Positions 37,919 through 50,989 of a stretch of DNA of 64,000 nt are shown here, piece after piece. The stretch lies in assembly GCA_017562135.1 (NCBI GenBank), contig QEYB01000509.1, positions 40,023 to 104,022 on the forward strand. Reading direction: 5' to 3'. Origin of the DNA: Dipylidium caninum (taxonomy: Eukaryota > Platyhelminthes > Cestoda > Cyclophyllidea > Dipylidiidae). Under the pieces are notes generated by a model. That model worked only from the letters and a program-made list of their open reading frames with translations. It was not told where the DNA came from and did no database searches. Each line of letters starts with the position of its first letter. Positions within the stretch are counted from its first letter, which is position 1. The position numbers and the translations under genes are program-made.

Positions 37919-40900
37919 GTATCGCGTTTGTCATTGACTAATTTCATTAATACTCCTTCCTCTTCCAGTACCCGCCGATTATCAAAACACCAGTGAAATC
38001 AATATCTGCTGGGTCTAGTGTATACTCCGGGGAATGCAATACTTCGTTCAAACATGGCCTTATCGGGGAGGACAATCGGTTAAGATTTCCAAGTGCTGCG
38101 GAACATGTAAGTCTCGTTTCTTTACACTAAAAATTAAACATCCACTTTTCATTGTTATTGTAGTGCACGGGTTCTGTTTGTATATCTGATTATTTTTTTA
38201 TTAACTTGAAAGAAGATAGACCATTTTTCGATACCATCACCATGATGACTGATTTGCATGGCGTCAAAGTGTACTATTTGCAGACGTAATAACTACCGTT
38301 TTTACTTGTGACTTGTGGTTTTTAATGCACTTGTAGAACCGTATAGTTCTTCGGTGGGAGTAAAAGATGTCAAAGGTTTTAAACACCGTACTTGCTTCAT
38401 TTTCATGCAAATTCCTCCTGAACACGTCATTAAGCAGATTTGATCTGATTACAGGAGTGCAGAAAGGGTAGGCTTTATTATCTAATTGTCGAGACCGGAA
38501 CCATTAGATCGTATAATGGGGGGGGGGGGGGGAACCTGTGTTATACTGCTCCCGTCTAGTTTTATCATTTTTACCACTACCCGAGACTTGTTTTGTATTG
38601 GTTGCAAGAAAGCAGTTTTGTGGATTTAAATAAATGTATAAAATTCAATCATTGCCTTTTTCTTCACGGTTCCTTATTGGAACATCTTTACATTCTTATC
38701 TCTCCAACAAGATAAATTCTTGGAAGTTGTAAATAAATTATGTGGCTAGATATTAATAGCTGAAAATGTCATTTTCTCCATTTTGAAGGTCAAAACATAC
38801 GCTGAAAGTCTTGCCACCACTTCCAGAAGTTGTGATTTTCTAGCTGATTATACTTCTCAGCCAGCGTTAGAAGGTGGAACGAAGCACTGTCTGGATAAAT
38901 CTCAATCTACGCGGTCATCTAACTCGTTATTGGACTGTATCTACAGTAACGCTCAACAGGTCAGCCATACTTTGTCATCACCTTTTACTAGTCGGCATCC
39001 TTCCTAACAATTATAAGAAGTGTTAGGAGTGTTGTTATTCTTATTCTTATGTATTTGTCATGCATTACAAGACTATTTGAATCTGGCCCCAAAACCTTTT
39101 TTTCCCTCTGAGCAACTTACGTCCTCAGCGCTTTATTCAACTGCTGAGATATGAGTGGAGACAATCAGTAAGGGTGGATGGACTTATTAAACATGCATTG
39201 TTTCAGGTCTTCTTCAATAAGATTTTTTTATATTTTCTATGATTAGTACTTTTCTTTCCTAGTGATATATTTCTTTAATGTATGATACACTGACTAGTTC
39301 TTTTGCACTATTTCTCAAATCTATCTACTCTTGATAAAAATTTAGTTTTTAATTTGCTTCCGACTTGACCATCGTAAATTTTATCCCTGAGGTCTTGGCC
39401 ATTAGAATCACACATATGCCTTGTTAATGTTTTGTAAGCCCTTATTTTTGCTGATGGTTATGACTATAACATTCATTAAAAGGGGAGATACTATGTTTAC
39501 ACCTTATGACCTTTTTACTCCAGTCTTTTTCGGACGGGAATTTAAAGCGTACGTCTTTGGACGCCCTTTCCTCAAAGGCTTCTGACTGCGATGACGACGC
39601 CTTGGGAGCTCGACTGTTGGAACGTCATAAAACGTCGAAACGCATTAAATTAGTTAAGCACTACGTCAGTTCCGAGACGGGAAATAGTATAACTCCTTCC
39701 GACTACCTCTCGGCTGTGCGTGCTCTCTTCAACCATGCTTCCACGGATAAGGAAAATCACTGTTTCGAAGAATTCAGGGTGATTTACTACTTATCCTTCA
39801 TTAGTACTTTGTTTCTTGTGCTCATTTTTCTTTTCTATATTTAAGACTGCCCTTTCTAACTACAAAACTGGCGAAACCGAAACGAGATCAGCGTCAGTTG
39901 AACGTGTTTTTGCTGCTCTTGCAAGTATATTCATGCCTCTTGATGCACCGGGTTTACTTAGGGGTAAGAACTTATACTTTTTCATTTCGCTCCTGTTTCA
40001 TAGTGCATTTGTAGGGTCGTCCTCATTGGGTTAATTTTAATGAGGTCCAGAATCGCAAATCCTATAACAGATTCTCTCATTGGAATAGGGTGGTGTTTTT
40101 GCTAACAGAGACTTTTGTTGGCTAAAATTTGATGAGTTAGAAGTTGAAAATAAGAAATCGTACTAGCTTCACTAAGAAAATATATTTCACGTCTGAAAGG
40201 ATTATTTCTCTGGTTTAGTGGCGGGCTAAAATCATTCTTTATTAATCACTTATATCACACTGCGGTGACGGCTTGTTAAAAGAACTAATGGTCTCTGGTC
40301 GCAAGTTTGCACAGGAATCGGGGATAGGAATATTTCGCAAATTTCTCCAAATTATTGGGTTGCACTTCTTCTTCCTCTACTGTAATATCACATAACGATA
40401 CTGCTTGTCAACGAACACACTGTGTTTTTATTACAACACGATTACTATTGTTGTAAATATTATTCATACAAGGGTTTGAGTTATGACAACAATAGATACT
40501 GCATATATCTGGAGGGAAAAATTCTCAGGTTTAGTCTATAACTTTGGTTGTAGTCTTTCTCTAAAATTTAACCCACTCAAGCACGAAACTTATTAACTCC
40601 AAGCGCTTTTCTGGCATTTAAACACTATTATAGAATTCATCATCTTTTTTAGGACGCCTTGCCTTTGTAAAACATTTTTCGTAAAACTTCATAAACCGCC
40701 ACTGGGCTGGGTTTTTTATACCCACTGCTTTCGCTACCGATTCGAAGCCTAAGTAAACATCAAAGACATGGCTTTCAGGTCTTTGTACATATGAATGCTT
40801 CCAACAACTAGCACTTAATGGCGGAATATACATGTATTGGCTGAGTATTTCATTATCATCAAGGTACACTCCAACAGATGTGTACCGCCATTAATGATAT

Positions 40901-43900
40901 CTTCATGTGACGTACGAGTGGCAGTTTTCGAGACTTGGACACAGTAACCATGTTTTATGACTTATCGCTTGACGTTTTCATCGTCTTAGACTTGCAAAAT
41001 TGTTCTCTCTGAGCACGTATCAACGAAGAGTGGTTGTAAATCTTTTTATTTGTCGACTACACTTCGCATTTTGATACTGGTTTCTTTTTTGTTTAGTAGC
41101 AAATAATTTAGAACAGATAATGATTTACGTTTCGGACTTTCGATTAAAACTGCATACTTTCACCTTACCCTTACATATATTTATACACTATCGTGTCCTT
41201 TTTAAAAAGACCAGCGATATTTTCTCTTGGACTTCTTTTGAAAGCTGTAGACAAGAAATTGCCTAATGGAACCACTTATTGATCAGGGTTTGCTGTCCAC
41301 AGTTTGTGATCGCTCTGTATTCTTTCCCTTATTTCGTAATCCCGAAACATGTAACAGACTTTGAACAAGTGATTCGATTACTCCGGATTTCATTGGTAAC
41401 TTCAAGGACGCACTTGCCCCCCCCCTCACTTGCAGATTTTATCGTTTTCGTGCGAGACAGTGACAAACCGAAGTACTCAGAGCTCTGCAAAGGTCTCACC
41501 GGTCTGGCAGTAACATCCGATGCAAAAAGTGAAGAACCTACATATGATCTCCCTTCCACATCGGCTTCTGCAACTACTCGAAAAGGTGATTTTTTTGTTA
41601 TGGCACAATTTATTTCTCGTTTTCATTAATGAAATTAACTATTTTCTTGCCATTAGTATTACTCGATTCTCATTTCATATGGTCTCTGATCGATTCTTTA
41701 CATCAAAACTGCTACGTATGTTATTACAAGACCAGGCACTTATGTTAACTATGGAGAACTTTGTGTGTTCCGCCAAGTTGTCAAATAATAGATTACGCAT
41801 ATATGGTATGGCCGTCCTTAAATGATAGATGTACAACGGATATGAAAGTGACTCCTCAAAAGAAGAGAGGAATAATAGTTGAAAATGTTAGGGTGTGTGT
41901 ATGCCAGTTTATTGTTTAGGTAGTTGACGAGCAAAGTCACAAACAATTGGACGTTCACTTCTACTTCGTCGACTCCTTAATTTATGGTTAAGGCGACATT
42001 TCTTATGTGTTAAACAGTTGCTTTCGGGGTGAGTCTTCGTAACTAATCTTCATTTTTCTTAATAGTCTAGTACATGATTACGTCTTTCCGATTCTTCATT
42101 CGTTATTGAAAGCGCGAGGATATTGCTTCTTCAGGGTGTATTCTTCAGCGATAAGGCATGAAACTGGAGGGAAAGTAAGAGTATAGTCGTTAGCAGAAAA
42201 TCCTGTTAATGACTCTTTATCCTTCTCACGTATCTAATTTCCATTTTTATCAAACTTGTCACATTAGGATTTGTTAAGGACCTTGATTTCCTTCACGCAA
42301 TTTCCAAGTCCAAACTTCGTCCTGAAAGAAAGACTTTTATATTTCATCCCTCCCGAGTACCCGAATTACCTACTTTTTTCATCCGACTGTGATGGGAAGA
42401 GATTTACACTGATGGCTACGCATTTGCGGATTAACAATTAGTCTTAGATTGATGGATTTATTGTTAAATTCCGTGATCAAGAGTGGATTCCAATAGGAGA
42501 TGAGCTGAAAGACATATTTCCTTTGGGACACTTGTACAAGTGTTAGATGTTCCACTCCTCCACATCATTATGCTGCTCGACTTAAACTGAACCCTTTAAC
42601 ACAATGTTATGTTCCGATGGAGCTTTGTTTCTCCCCTTAAAAGTCAAAAAAGAGTAGAAGGGAGCAACCTTCAGTATTTGGGATTCATACAATTGTTAAA
42701 TAGGTGTTTACTGGCTTTTTCATGACGTATTCTGTCGCAACGCGTTCTTAAAGGAATAAGCTAGCATTGCGGCATGGAGCGCTAACCCTTAGGGTTGTTT
42801 GAACACTTTCAATCCAATGAATGTAATGTTGCTCTTTTTGGAGATGGTTGCGAGCTATATCACCACACCGACGATGTTGATGTAAAATTTAAGGACTGAG
42901 TTAGCTTGTTCAGTTTTCGAGTTTTCCAATATGCGTTCAGAGACGTACGTGTTCAAGATATTTGTCTAATCTCCATTCTCCCTGGGCATACGAGCAATAA
43001 TTGCAGGAGTTGAGAGAAAATGGTGTAAATGAACCCGAAAAACAGAAGATTGGCAATTATTACTAGCATGAATGCGAACGCTGTCACCCTCGGTGTCCAA
43101 ATGCGTAGAGTAGTAGTTTATTATCCCATTTGGCTCACAAGCCACGAAACGTGGGTGTCGAAGAGAAGGAGAAGGCGGAGGACGTTTTATAGTGTATATT
43201 TTCCTGTACCGTTTAGCGCTCTTTACCCTTTTCCATCTTACTTGTTTTGAGTTGTATTTGATTTGAGAATTTTCAATGTACGAATATTTCAGCCAAACGC
43301 TATTGTGATCATTGAGATTCACTAGTATAAGAACATATCACACAAATAACTGTCAGACTTCGGAGTGACTTTGATATTTGCATTGTTGGCATATCGAGAG
43401 GCCAACTGTAGCCAATGGAACAATCTTTCGCAGTGGCGCAAATTATTATCTCTAGTGAAAATGGTCGGAAACTAATCACTTGCGAAACTCTTTTTAGAGC
43501 GAAGAAATATCCTCAGATACCTGCCTTAATGGCAATGTATTGTCGAAACTATGTAGAAACGGATGACAATACACATGAGAGTTATCCATCTTTTCCTCGA
43601 CTCCTCCATGGCAAAAAGTATCTTATTCTAGATTAATTGTTAACTTATGAGCGATGAAATCGGGATGGCGGATGTAGTGGGGAATGGGCTGGCAAAAGTA
43701 TCATTGGTTGCCACTGGACGATCTGCAGGTATCACTGAAACATCCATTTTGGACTCTGCTTCATCCTTCCTATGAGGTATAGCGTGAGAATGGTAGGCGG
43801 AAGAGTTTACTTCAATGTCTGACAGTCTAATACGACCTAGAGGCCTACTGTATGCATCTGGATACAGTTGGAATGCACATTTGGAGGATTAAAGAAAAAA

Positions 43901-46900
43901 ATGTGCAGGTATGGTGTTGTTTCTAGTAGAAGAGGTATTGACTGGAAAGGAGAACCTAATTCTGGCCGTCGTTAGAGGAAACGTGGTGAACTACGGGTTC
44001 GTTTTGCGAATTGTTTGCGTCCTCTGCATTCGTCTGATTACAGAAGTCGTATAAGTCTGTTTGGTTGTCATATTTTCGATATTTATTGGAATCAAAAGTT
44101 AAAAGTGCGCTTTTTCGTAGTCACGATTGTGTTGGTTATTTGGGATTCTCAAGGATTTCTCCATACCTCCTAGGACTACAAAATAAATGTTAAAGTAAAC
44201 CAGAGTTGTGAGACGGAAGAGCCATTGCCTAATTTTGAGTTAAACAACGTTCTTTTTACCCGGTTACGCCTTTGATGAAGAGCTTTCATTTGCTTGCCTG
44301 CTAAAAAGTGAATTATGCGATGGCCAAAGTGTGTCTACTCGCAATGTTAAAATGTGAGACAATGATATTCTGATCTTGGCTTGTATAGCATGGTGGATCT
44401 CCGAGTCTAAGAGAAAATCGACTAACGCATTTTCGAGTTCCTCCTTTTTTGATGTGATATTTACCGTCATTACCTTTCGGTATGTATATTTATAGCCGCT
44501 GCAAAGGGGCTGTAATTATCCTGTCCAAGAAAGAGCCATATCTGTCTTATTTTTTTTAACCTCAAGCAATTTGTCTTGGACATGATTTAATGCAAAGACC
44601 CGCATGAAGACATGATAACGAATCTTGTGACATTTATGGTATACGAAGTCAAGAATATCGAATGCCAAATAATGGGGCGTTAGGAGTGAAAATATTATAT
44701 AAAAAAGGCTTTGTTGTATGCCAACTTGCCTTTGTAGGTTCGAAGTAGATTCTTGAGAAACAGGTTACATCCGTTTTCAACATCGAACGGGTGTTACATT
44801 TTGTTGAATTTTCGTTATATAGAAAAACACCTACACAATCGTGACGGCGTAGCAACCTTTTTTTTCGCAAATGTGGTGAAATTTTATCCTTGCATTAAGT
44901 AATTATAACAACTTTGTTCGGAGCCTGTTTGTTCCTCAAATACTTCGATTCCGTGTATCTCCTGAACACTTCGAAGACAAATTGTCTGCCAACGACTGGG
45001 TGAGCAATTCATGATTTTAATGTCTGAGTCCTCTTTTTTAACTCTGTATTTGAATTTTGAGGGTTGGGCTTTAAAGCCGACCCACTAGTTTTCCCCAAGT
45101 TGAGTTCATTGGTACTGCACCTTCGATTCTGCTCGACGTCTCTCTGTTAATGTTCGTTCGATGTTTTAATATTTTGACGATCTGCAGATGCACAAATTAT
45201 GCGGTCTGTCTTTCGCTTAGTGCCTGAATGTCTAGACAGGTGTGTTCACTGGGTCATTTTTTGGGATTTATGTGATTCGCCTTAGTGTGATCACTTTAAG
45301 TGTATTTTTTGGAAAAAAAAGCAAGTGTACAAACATTGTGGTTGTATCGTATTTGGGATTTATGCCCAATCTATTGCATTCATAAGATGGCCCATTCGAA
45401 TGGTTTCCTGAAACTACTAAAAGCCCCAGTGGGACTCAGTGTTTTTCAATCAACATAGTAGTGTATGATATGCTACCTAATTCCTTTGTGCTATGCGTTA
45501 AACTATCCACTCGTAACGAAAATTAAGTTCCTAATTTACTTTCAACTTGAAACTTCACAAATTCTTTTATCCACTTGAATTTTTTTCGACTCTACTATTT
45601 GCCCTTTTCCCAGTTCACGACTGAATACAGCGTGGCTTAAGATTTTTAATTCTCCTCAAACAGATTGGGAATTAAGGCAAGTCTTGCCCTCCAATTTCAT
45701 AGGTGTAGTATAACTTCCGTCTTGCGATGACGAGGCCATCTTACCTGTTATTAATCTCTCTTCTTCAAATACCTTAATACTCGATCGAAAAATGTCTCCA
45801 AAGTGCTCCTTCCTCTTGAATCGAACAACATTCTTATGGGTCACATTTCCTCCAGCCCTACCCGTTGAAGTCATTGAATTTCTTTTTTATTGCCCTTGTT
45901 TTTTAAATCCCCGCCGATGGACAATCCAGGTATATCTAAATATTTATTTTCACCCGTTAATTATTTTTATATATTTAGGTATTTTTTGAGGTTGGCAAAT
46001 GCATCAAGCACTGCTTAATTACATGCATGCATACAGAGTAATAGCGGATTTTCATGAAGGAAGCAATGAAAATCAAAGCAGAATGTAGGAACTTGTGGAC
46101 TTGTAAAGTTATTACATCAGAAAAGCCTGGTAGTTCATAATCTTGGGTTTAGTACCATGGGAAAAATATCTTTTAGACGATGCTGCAAAGCAAGCTGCAG
46201 GGTTGGTATATAAGTAAATTATAAAGTTAGCTCTCCGTGGCTGTATTTCCTGGAGCTTCATAGCTTTGCTAAATGATCTTGAATTAAACTGTTTAGCATG
46301 GTGAAAACATCGAAAATAGGTACAGTCCTCAAGCGCAGATGTATTTCACTTTTACCGTTCCGGGATCTCCGCGTTTCCCAGTTTTTTGTTTTCACCTCAC
46401 TGTTATGCAATATACCGATTAACAAGGAGTTACAAGTTCTTTTATAGCCTTTTTCATAAACGTCATCATCAAGGAATTTCTGGGTCGTAACTTCATCACT
46501 TCAACTTCAAATTGTCGCCATTTTATGGTTGTATCTTCCCATTTTCTTGTGTCGTACCAGTGTGCATCCGCATAACATTGAAGGCTTCAATGTCTGAATG
46601 ATTGAAATTTAGAAGGGACATTGGATGTCCTCTGACCTCTTTAATTTACAGCTACACCTCCAATTTTGTGTGCCAACTGCAAGAAACCGCCGGTGACGGA
46701 TGCTCTTCGTGCTGCCTGCGGTCACATATGTTGTTTCAGCTGTTGGCGTAACATTATTGAGGAAGTGAGTTCCCTTTTTCAGTTCGTATCTCTACAGCCA
46801 CATTAATTTTCTTAAACAATATTCGGATATCGATTTATTAAGAATATTCTGTGATGTCTTTGCCATTTATTCTCTTTTTCTTGCGGTGGCGGTATCTCTT

Positions 46901-47890
46901 TATACCATAAACGGTATTTTATTTAATTTTTTCTTCCGGGTTAAGTGTGATTCCTGACAGTCTATCAGAAAACACCATCTGGTTTGATGGCTTGAAGTCA
47001 CGCCAAAAAGCCAAAAACTGACATAGCCTGCCTTGATTATATCGGGGACGTCCGCCGACTAAATAAAGGAACTGATGTTTAGTTAATCAACTGCTGACCA
47101 TCGGTTGTTATACTTAGAAACCCTATTTCTACTCATACTCTCTTCTTATCTTTGACCTAGTCAAATTTTGCCATATTAGAGACAAATTTGGAGCGAAATT
47201 CAAAACAAGGTCAAGTAGTTTCGATTTATGCCCTTGTTATTAATATAAGTCTGCGATTAAAAGTTAAACATATTTTTGTAAGAGAGAATGACGGAGAACT
47301 TCTTGACCTCTTGCTTTGATGTTTTGAATCAAAATTTAGTATTCTTAGACTTCACTCGTGCATTTTTTTAAGGTGGCGAAGTTAACTTTCGTGTTAATTC
47401 GTTTTCAGTTAAGCTATCCAAAGCTAATAAGCACAAGTAATTCATTTCCTTCATGTAAATGATTCCGCACTTCTTGTAGGTTCCTTCCTAAGTGTGAAAT
47501 ATGGATTGATTTTTGACCGAAAAATTGAGCTTGAAGCAAATTTGTTTATTATTATATGCACAAATCTGGCCTGTTTAGCGTCTTCCTTTGAATACCGGTT
47601 TTCCTACTTATCATCTTTTTCTTACAACTTGTTTTTTATTCTTGTTGGCAAAGTGGACTAAGTAGGGGTATGTTCAGGAGACACTTGATTGTTGGCAAAC
47701 ATTTGTATAATGGGAAAGAATGTGCTTAAGTTGTATACATGCAAATTGACTTTGGAGCGTATTTTCTTATACGCGTGATTTTTTTCTCGTTTTTGCGCTT
47801 TAGGGAAATCGGAGATGTCCCATCTGCTCAGCCCTCGTTCGTCGACGTGATATGGTCCGACTTGCGCGTTCTAAACTGACCGCGGCGTAA
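31132..47890 (+). CDS. RTEL1: RTEL1-like iron-sulfur DNA helicase
   Basis: Exons 1-22: 31132-31233, 31408-31664, 31815-31957, 31997-32081, 32163-32247, 32321-32386, 33717-33921, 34256-34373, 34449-34552, 34619-34671, 34895-35127, 35846-35941, 36061-36215, 36301-36386, 36687-36764, 37318-37604, 37744-37918, 37969-38106, 38789-38959, 39524-39778, 39846-39963, 41436-41585; all phases agree. RING exons 46652-46764 and 47804-47890 end the frame. Motifs: SPTGTGKT (about 42), four Fe-S cysteines at about 133, 151, 160 and 198, DEAH (about 241), LTSGTL, GKVSEGLD and GRVIRH. RTEL1 is a nuclear 5'-3' helicase that dismantles D-loops, telomeric T-loops and G-quadruplexes. The harmonin-like region and C-terminal RING, and the opening VDFPHEPYECQ, separate it from XPD, FANCJ and DDX11. 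Exons between 41585 and 46652 are only partly known. Confidence 0.93.
37969..41585 (+). CDS. RTEL1: RTEL1 linker and first harmonin-N-like domain (exons 18-22)
   Basis: Five phase-matched exons after the helicase core. The first three give a Ser-rich linker. Exons 20-22 read DYLSAVRALF, then ALSNYKTGE, then FIVFVRDSDKPKYSELC and KGLTG, which follows the human harmonin-like domain pattern ending FVRPHH...LTG. These domains mediate protein contacts in RTEL1. Exon 22 follows a C8 tract and a tgcag acceptor at 41431-41435. Confidence 0.8.
38518..38532 (+). repeat. G15 homopolymer in an RTEL1 intron
   Basis: Fifteen uninterrupted G on the sense strand of the intron between exons 18 and 19. It is prone to slippage and can form G-quadruplexes. 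The exact length may be a sequencing or assembly artefact. Confidence 0.9.
43434..43552 (+). CDS. Candidate RTEL1 exon between exon 22 and the RING
   Basis: A ttcgcag acceptor opens a frame in phase with exon 22 (2 bases completing the split codon) and runs 39 codons to a weak GTAGAA donor. The text AKKYPQIPALMAMYCRNY loosely recalls the middle helices of a harmonin-like domain. The ORF itself continues to 43636. Similarity is weak, so this is a prediction only. Confidence 0.25.
44900..44999 (+). CDS. Candidate RTEL1 exon, end of a second harmonin-like domain
   Basis: A 100-base frame between a taag acceptor and a GTGAGC donor encodes NYNNFVRSLFVPQ and then RFRVSPEHFEDKL. The second part fits the last helix of the harmonin-like repeat (FVRPHHxxxFE). 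Human RTEL1 has two such repeats, so a second is expected here. Its start phase (one leading base) does not join directly to the known preceding exons, so at least one more exon is missing. Confidence 0.4.
46652..47890 (+). CDS. RTEL1: C-terminal RING finger exons, RTEL1 end
   Basis: Two exons, 46652-46764 and 47804-47890, joined in phase 0. Together they give the C-x2-C pair of CANCKK, a second cluster CGHICCFSCW, and CPICSALVRRRDMVRLA before TAA at 47888-47890. The order and the CW..(R)xCPxC...RxxxM text match the C4C4 RING at the end of long RTEL1 isoforms. The alternative is a separate small RING gene. RTEL1 is favoured because the strand is the same and no stop-and-start signal is seen between them. 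Confidence 0.7.
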
Positions 47891-48081
47891 TAGATTATAA
47901 ATTGTATATATTGTCACATACGTTTCAACTTTCCTTGTTGATAATAGGACTGCTAGTGTGATCGAGACTACGGCTATAAATGTAGTTTTATATAGACTTC
48001 TGGATATTATACCGGCACATGAACAGTGATGTTAATTACGAAATATTTCATATGGCAAACTAGTCACATCGGGATTTCAAA

Positions 48082-48471
48082 AAAGGTTTTGAGGTTTCCG
48101 TGCATTTTATGGTAGCTTGTCAGACGAAGGTTTCTCCTCTCAGCCAAATATGTACAGAACTGGCTGGTGGTATGCGTATACAGATTCCAGCAAAAGAATA
48201 TTACGCAATCAGACGTTCCATCTCCCACCTCACAGTGGCTTCTCTCGGGGCATTTATCGTCAACCGCATCGACGTCTTTTTTATTGACAAAGTTTCTCGT
48301 GCGTGTATTCGATGGATTTTCGACGAGTTGATAAAAATATCGTTTATCAAGATAGTTCGTTTCTTGGACGTTGTTCTAGGTGAACTGATTAGCCTCGGTG
48401 TGCATCAAACTCTCTTGCCTCAAAAAATTTACTTCATATCATCGTGTTTTTCACTGATTTGCCCTTTTTAG
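48082..48471 (+). other. Open patch of unknown nature after RTEL1
   Basis: Two + frames are open here. One runs to 48471 without recognised similarity. The other, from about 48093 to a TGA near 48285, encodes AFYGSLSDEGFSSQPNMYR and further basic-aromatic text, and looks more protein-like. A second patch at 48891-48999 reads SERRLFRYDQRPFPTPSKRW and stops. They may be exons of one small gene, but no splice chain could be closed. Confidence 0.2.
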
Positions 48472-49639
48472 CCGGTTTGACCTGGATCATGTCTCCAACC
48501 AATTCGTGCCGCGTTGGAACGGTATATTATTTTCCTTTTTTGTTGAATTCATTCGTCGAATAATATGACTTGGGGGAGGCTGCATCGCGTACCAATTTGA
48601 GCCCCACCAAATGCTTAAGTTCTAGGGAATTTGGAAGATTTTATACAGTCGAGGGTGTTTAATGCTGAAGTTAGCTACTTGCGACTACTAATATCGTCCA
48701 CTGATTATTGTGTCGGCGGCTACTTTCGAAGTTCGGCTAGAATGGCTTTGGAACTCTGAACTAAAAATAGACTATTCTAAACGCGCAACGTGAGCGCGTT
48801 ATAGGTGAATATCACGTAAATTGGCTTAAGCCATTTCGCCTACATGATTTTGGGTTGAGAAATGTTGACATCTAACTTGCTTTGCCAGTAATGACTTCGC
48901 AAAGGCTGAGGTCCACGCTTCATCTGAACGACGGTTATTTCGGTATGATCAGAGACCCTTTCCCACACCGTCCAAACGATGGCATTATATCCTGCTTTAG
49001 TACCATTTTTAGTGTCCCAAGTGATTTTCCACTAATTTGGGAATTCAAATATTTACATTATAGTATATTGTGTCGCTTGGTTTGTTGACCGAAAATATTT
49101 TTTGGCACAGTCGCTAGAACGCGGAATTGGCTCATATCTCGCGTCGCTCTTTATGGGAGTACTCTATGATGTGTGGAGTACTTTTCGTTGCCAACCTACG
49201 TCTCCGTCAGGGCCGTTGGTATAGCGAAAAACTTTGATGTATTTCAAGACCCTATTAGCGGTATTCCTGTCTGTGAAATGGTGCTTCAGCGTTGGATTAG
49301 TAAGAAGCGCACTGAATGAGAAGTGATAGTGAAAAGCTCTCATTTAAAAGTGGAAGGTGGGAGTGTTGGTGCGGATGGCAGTGCTACAGGCAGGAGTCAT
49401 CGTCTTAAACCGCACCGCTTATGCTTCTTCTCTCTCATTTTTGCGGTCACTCGCTGCCAGATTTTTTCTCCTTCCATATTATTCCACCTCGCTGACAGAA
49501 AATTTAGCAGGCAAAGGTTATCAAACATGTACTTTCAAGTGGTGTCGAAGAGGCCTGAATGTGGTCATTACCGTTCGACCATAAATTGTGAATGGAGTAT
49601 TTTCTGTTCAACAGCCACTTCTCACACCCTTTGACTTCT

Positions 49640-50700
49640 CACTCTTGTATTCTGTCATTTTGCGCACTTGTTTTATTATTCTCATAATTTCAGACTAAAA
49701 CTGGTGTGTTTATTCAATCGATGGGGGAGGGTTGAGGGGTTTCGCGTCGATTCCCAGCGTCGAGACAGAAGTTTATTATCAGATTCAAAAAGGTCTGTCC
49801 AGTGCTTAACAGACTTGCTGTGACGAACCGACGGTAACCAGGCTGCAGTGTGATTGCAGGCGGTTTTGTTAGAGGGTTAATTCGCTAAAACTGAGCACCC
49901 TCCGTCTACTTGGCAAAAGACGAGAAATCTTTACAAACGCTGGACAAACGCAGTGCTACAAGGCGCGTCCCACCACTAGTAAGGGTAATTGTGATTGTTG
50001 ATGGCTAAATGCGCAGAGGCTTTCATGGAGGCGAGAAGAAGTTTTACGATCACACGTAACCGTTGCAATGGGCGTAATCAATCAACACTTGGTCATTCGT
50101 TCCTATAATTTATTAGGCTACTAAAATGATGTCTGCGTTATCTTCAACTCGAATTCTTCCCTCTAGTAGCTGCGAAACACCTTTGTATTAAGACTTAAAG
50201 TCCGAAAGATAACCCGAAGAATAAGAAGATTTAAATTGTGCTTGCCCTTCATTAGCCAAGTCAGGATTTCAAATATCCTGTCGCTGTTTTGAAGTATTTG
50301 TTTTTTTGACAGAATCGTCTTAAAAGGGCCTGTAATGAAACGTTAATCTTCACATTTTTCACCACCTCGCTCTTGAAGCTAATGGTGACATTTGGTTTCG
50401 TCACTTCTTTAAATCAAATAAAAATTCTGTGATCTCGAGAGGGTATGTATGGTCAACACCCAACCCGAAACTCGTGTAGGCTTTTAACAATGCAGGCAAA
50501 TTTTCTTAAGGCTGCCATCTGAGGCTCGTCGACAGCACCAATACAACTGAGAATGCCGCTGTCACGTTCAGATATCGACAAATGGGTCGGTCTTCTTCAA
50601 CGCTGTGCTCAATGGGGTTTGAGACTGTGTCTACTGTCATGCGATTCCGTGTACCTGCCATCGCTTTGGATGGTATCACATTACCAAATGCGGAAGTTAG
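49640..50700. other. No feature seen
   Basis: Stop codons are frequent in all frames, with no repeat or motif of note. Confidence 0.4.
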
Positions 50701-50753
50701 AGTTTAGACTTGATTTATAAACTCATCGTGTCCACTGACCGCTACCATTACTG

Positions 50754-50840
50754 ATTGAATGGTTTAGTCAGGTCCTTGAATTGGCGCCATTGTGTCGGTC
50801 ACCAAGACGGAGCCTTCCGGCAGGCGCTGAGAAGACGACC
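50754..50840. repeat. 87-bp dispersed repeat, copy 1
   Basis: Matches 55137-55223 in the same orientation over 87 bases without gaps, about 74 identical (85%). Weaker likeness continues some 20 bases to the left. It lies about 200 bases from the weak mariner relic at 51.0 kb. Confidence 0.85.
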
Positions 50841-50989
50841 TGCGGGAGGCTCATTGTGCCTTCCACTTCTGTAAAAAAATTAAAGTTTGTGGCATTCCAA
50901 TGAATTAGACTTAACCTGAAGACATCGCATTTCTCCTAAAATGTATACAATTTTACGAAGACCTGTTAATAAGAGAGAAAAAGGAAGAA

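Larger units (their letters stand above)
41716..46651 (+). other. Unresolved part of the RTEL1 gene
   Basis: It must contain exons ending in phase 1 before the RING exon, but none is certain. Besides the two candidates listed separately, possible pieces are 41657-41715 (phase fits exon 22), 45188-45237 and 45664-45702. The open frame at 45720-45929 and the antisense ORF at 45656-45874 show no family resemblance. The rest looks like AT-rich intron. Confidence 0.4.

Noticed and set aside
41279..41435. Upstream extension of the exon 22 frame containing PKHVTDFEQ
   Set aside because: It resembles a harmonin-domain ending, but it does not match the phase of exon 21, while the acceptor at 41431-41435 does and directly yields FIVFVRD.
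45656..45874. 72-codon minus-strand ORF inside RTEL1
   Set aside because: No family resemblance and no partner exon. A nested gene cannot be supported.
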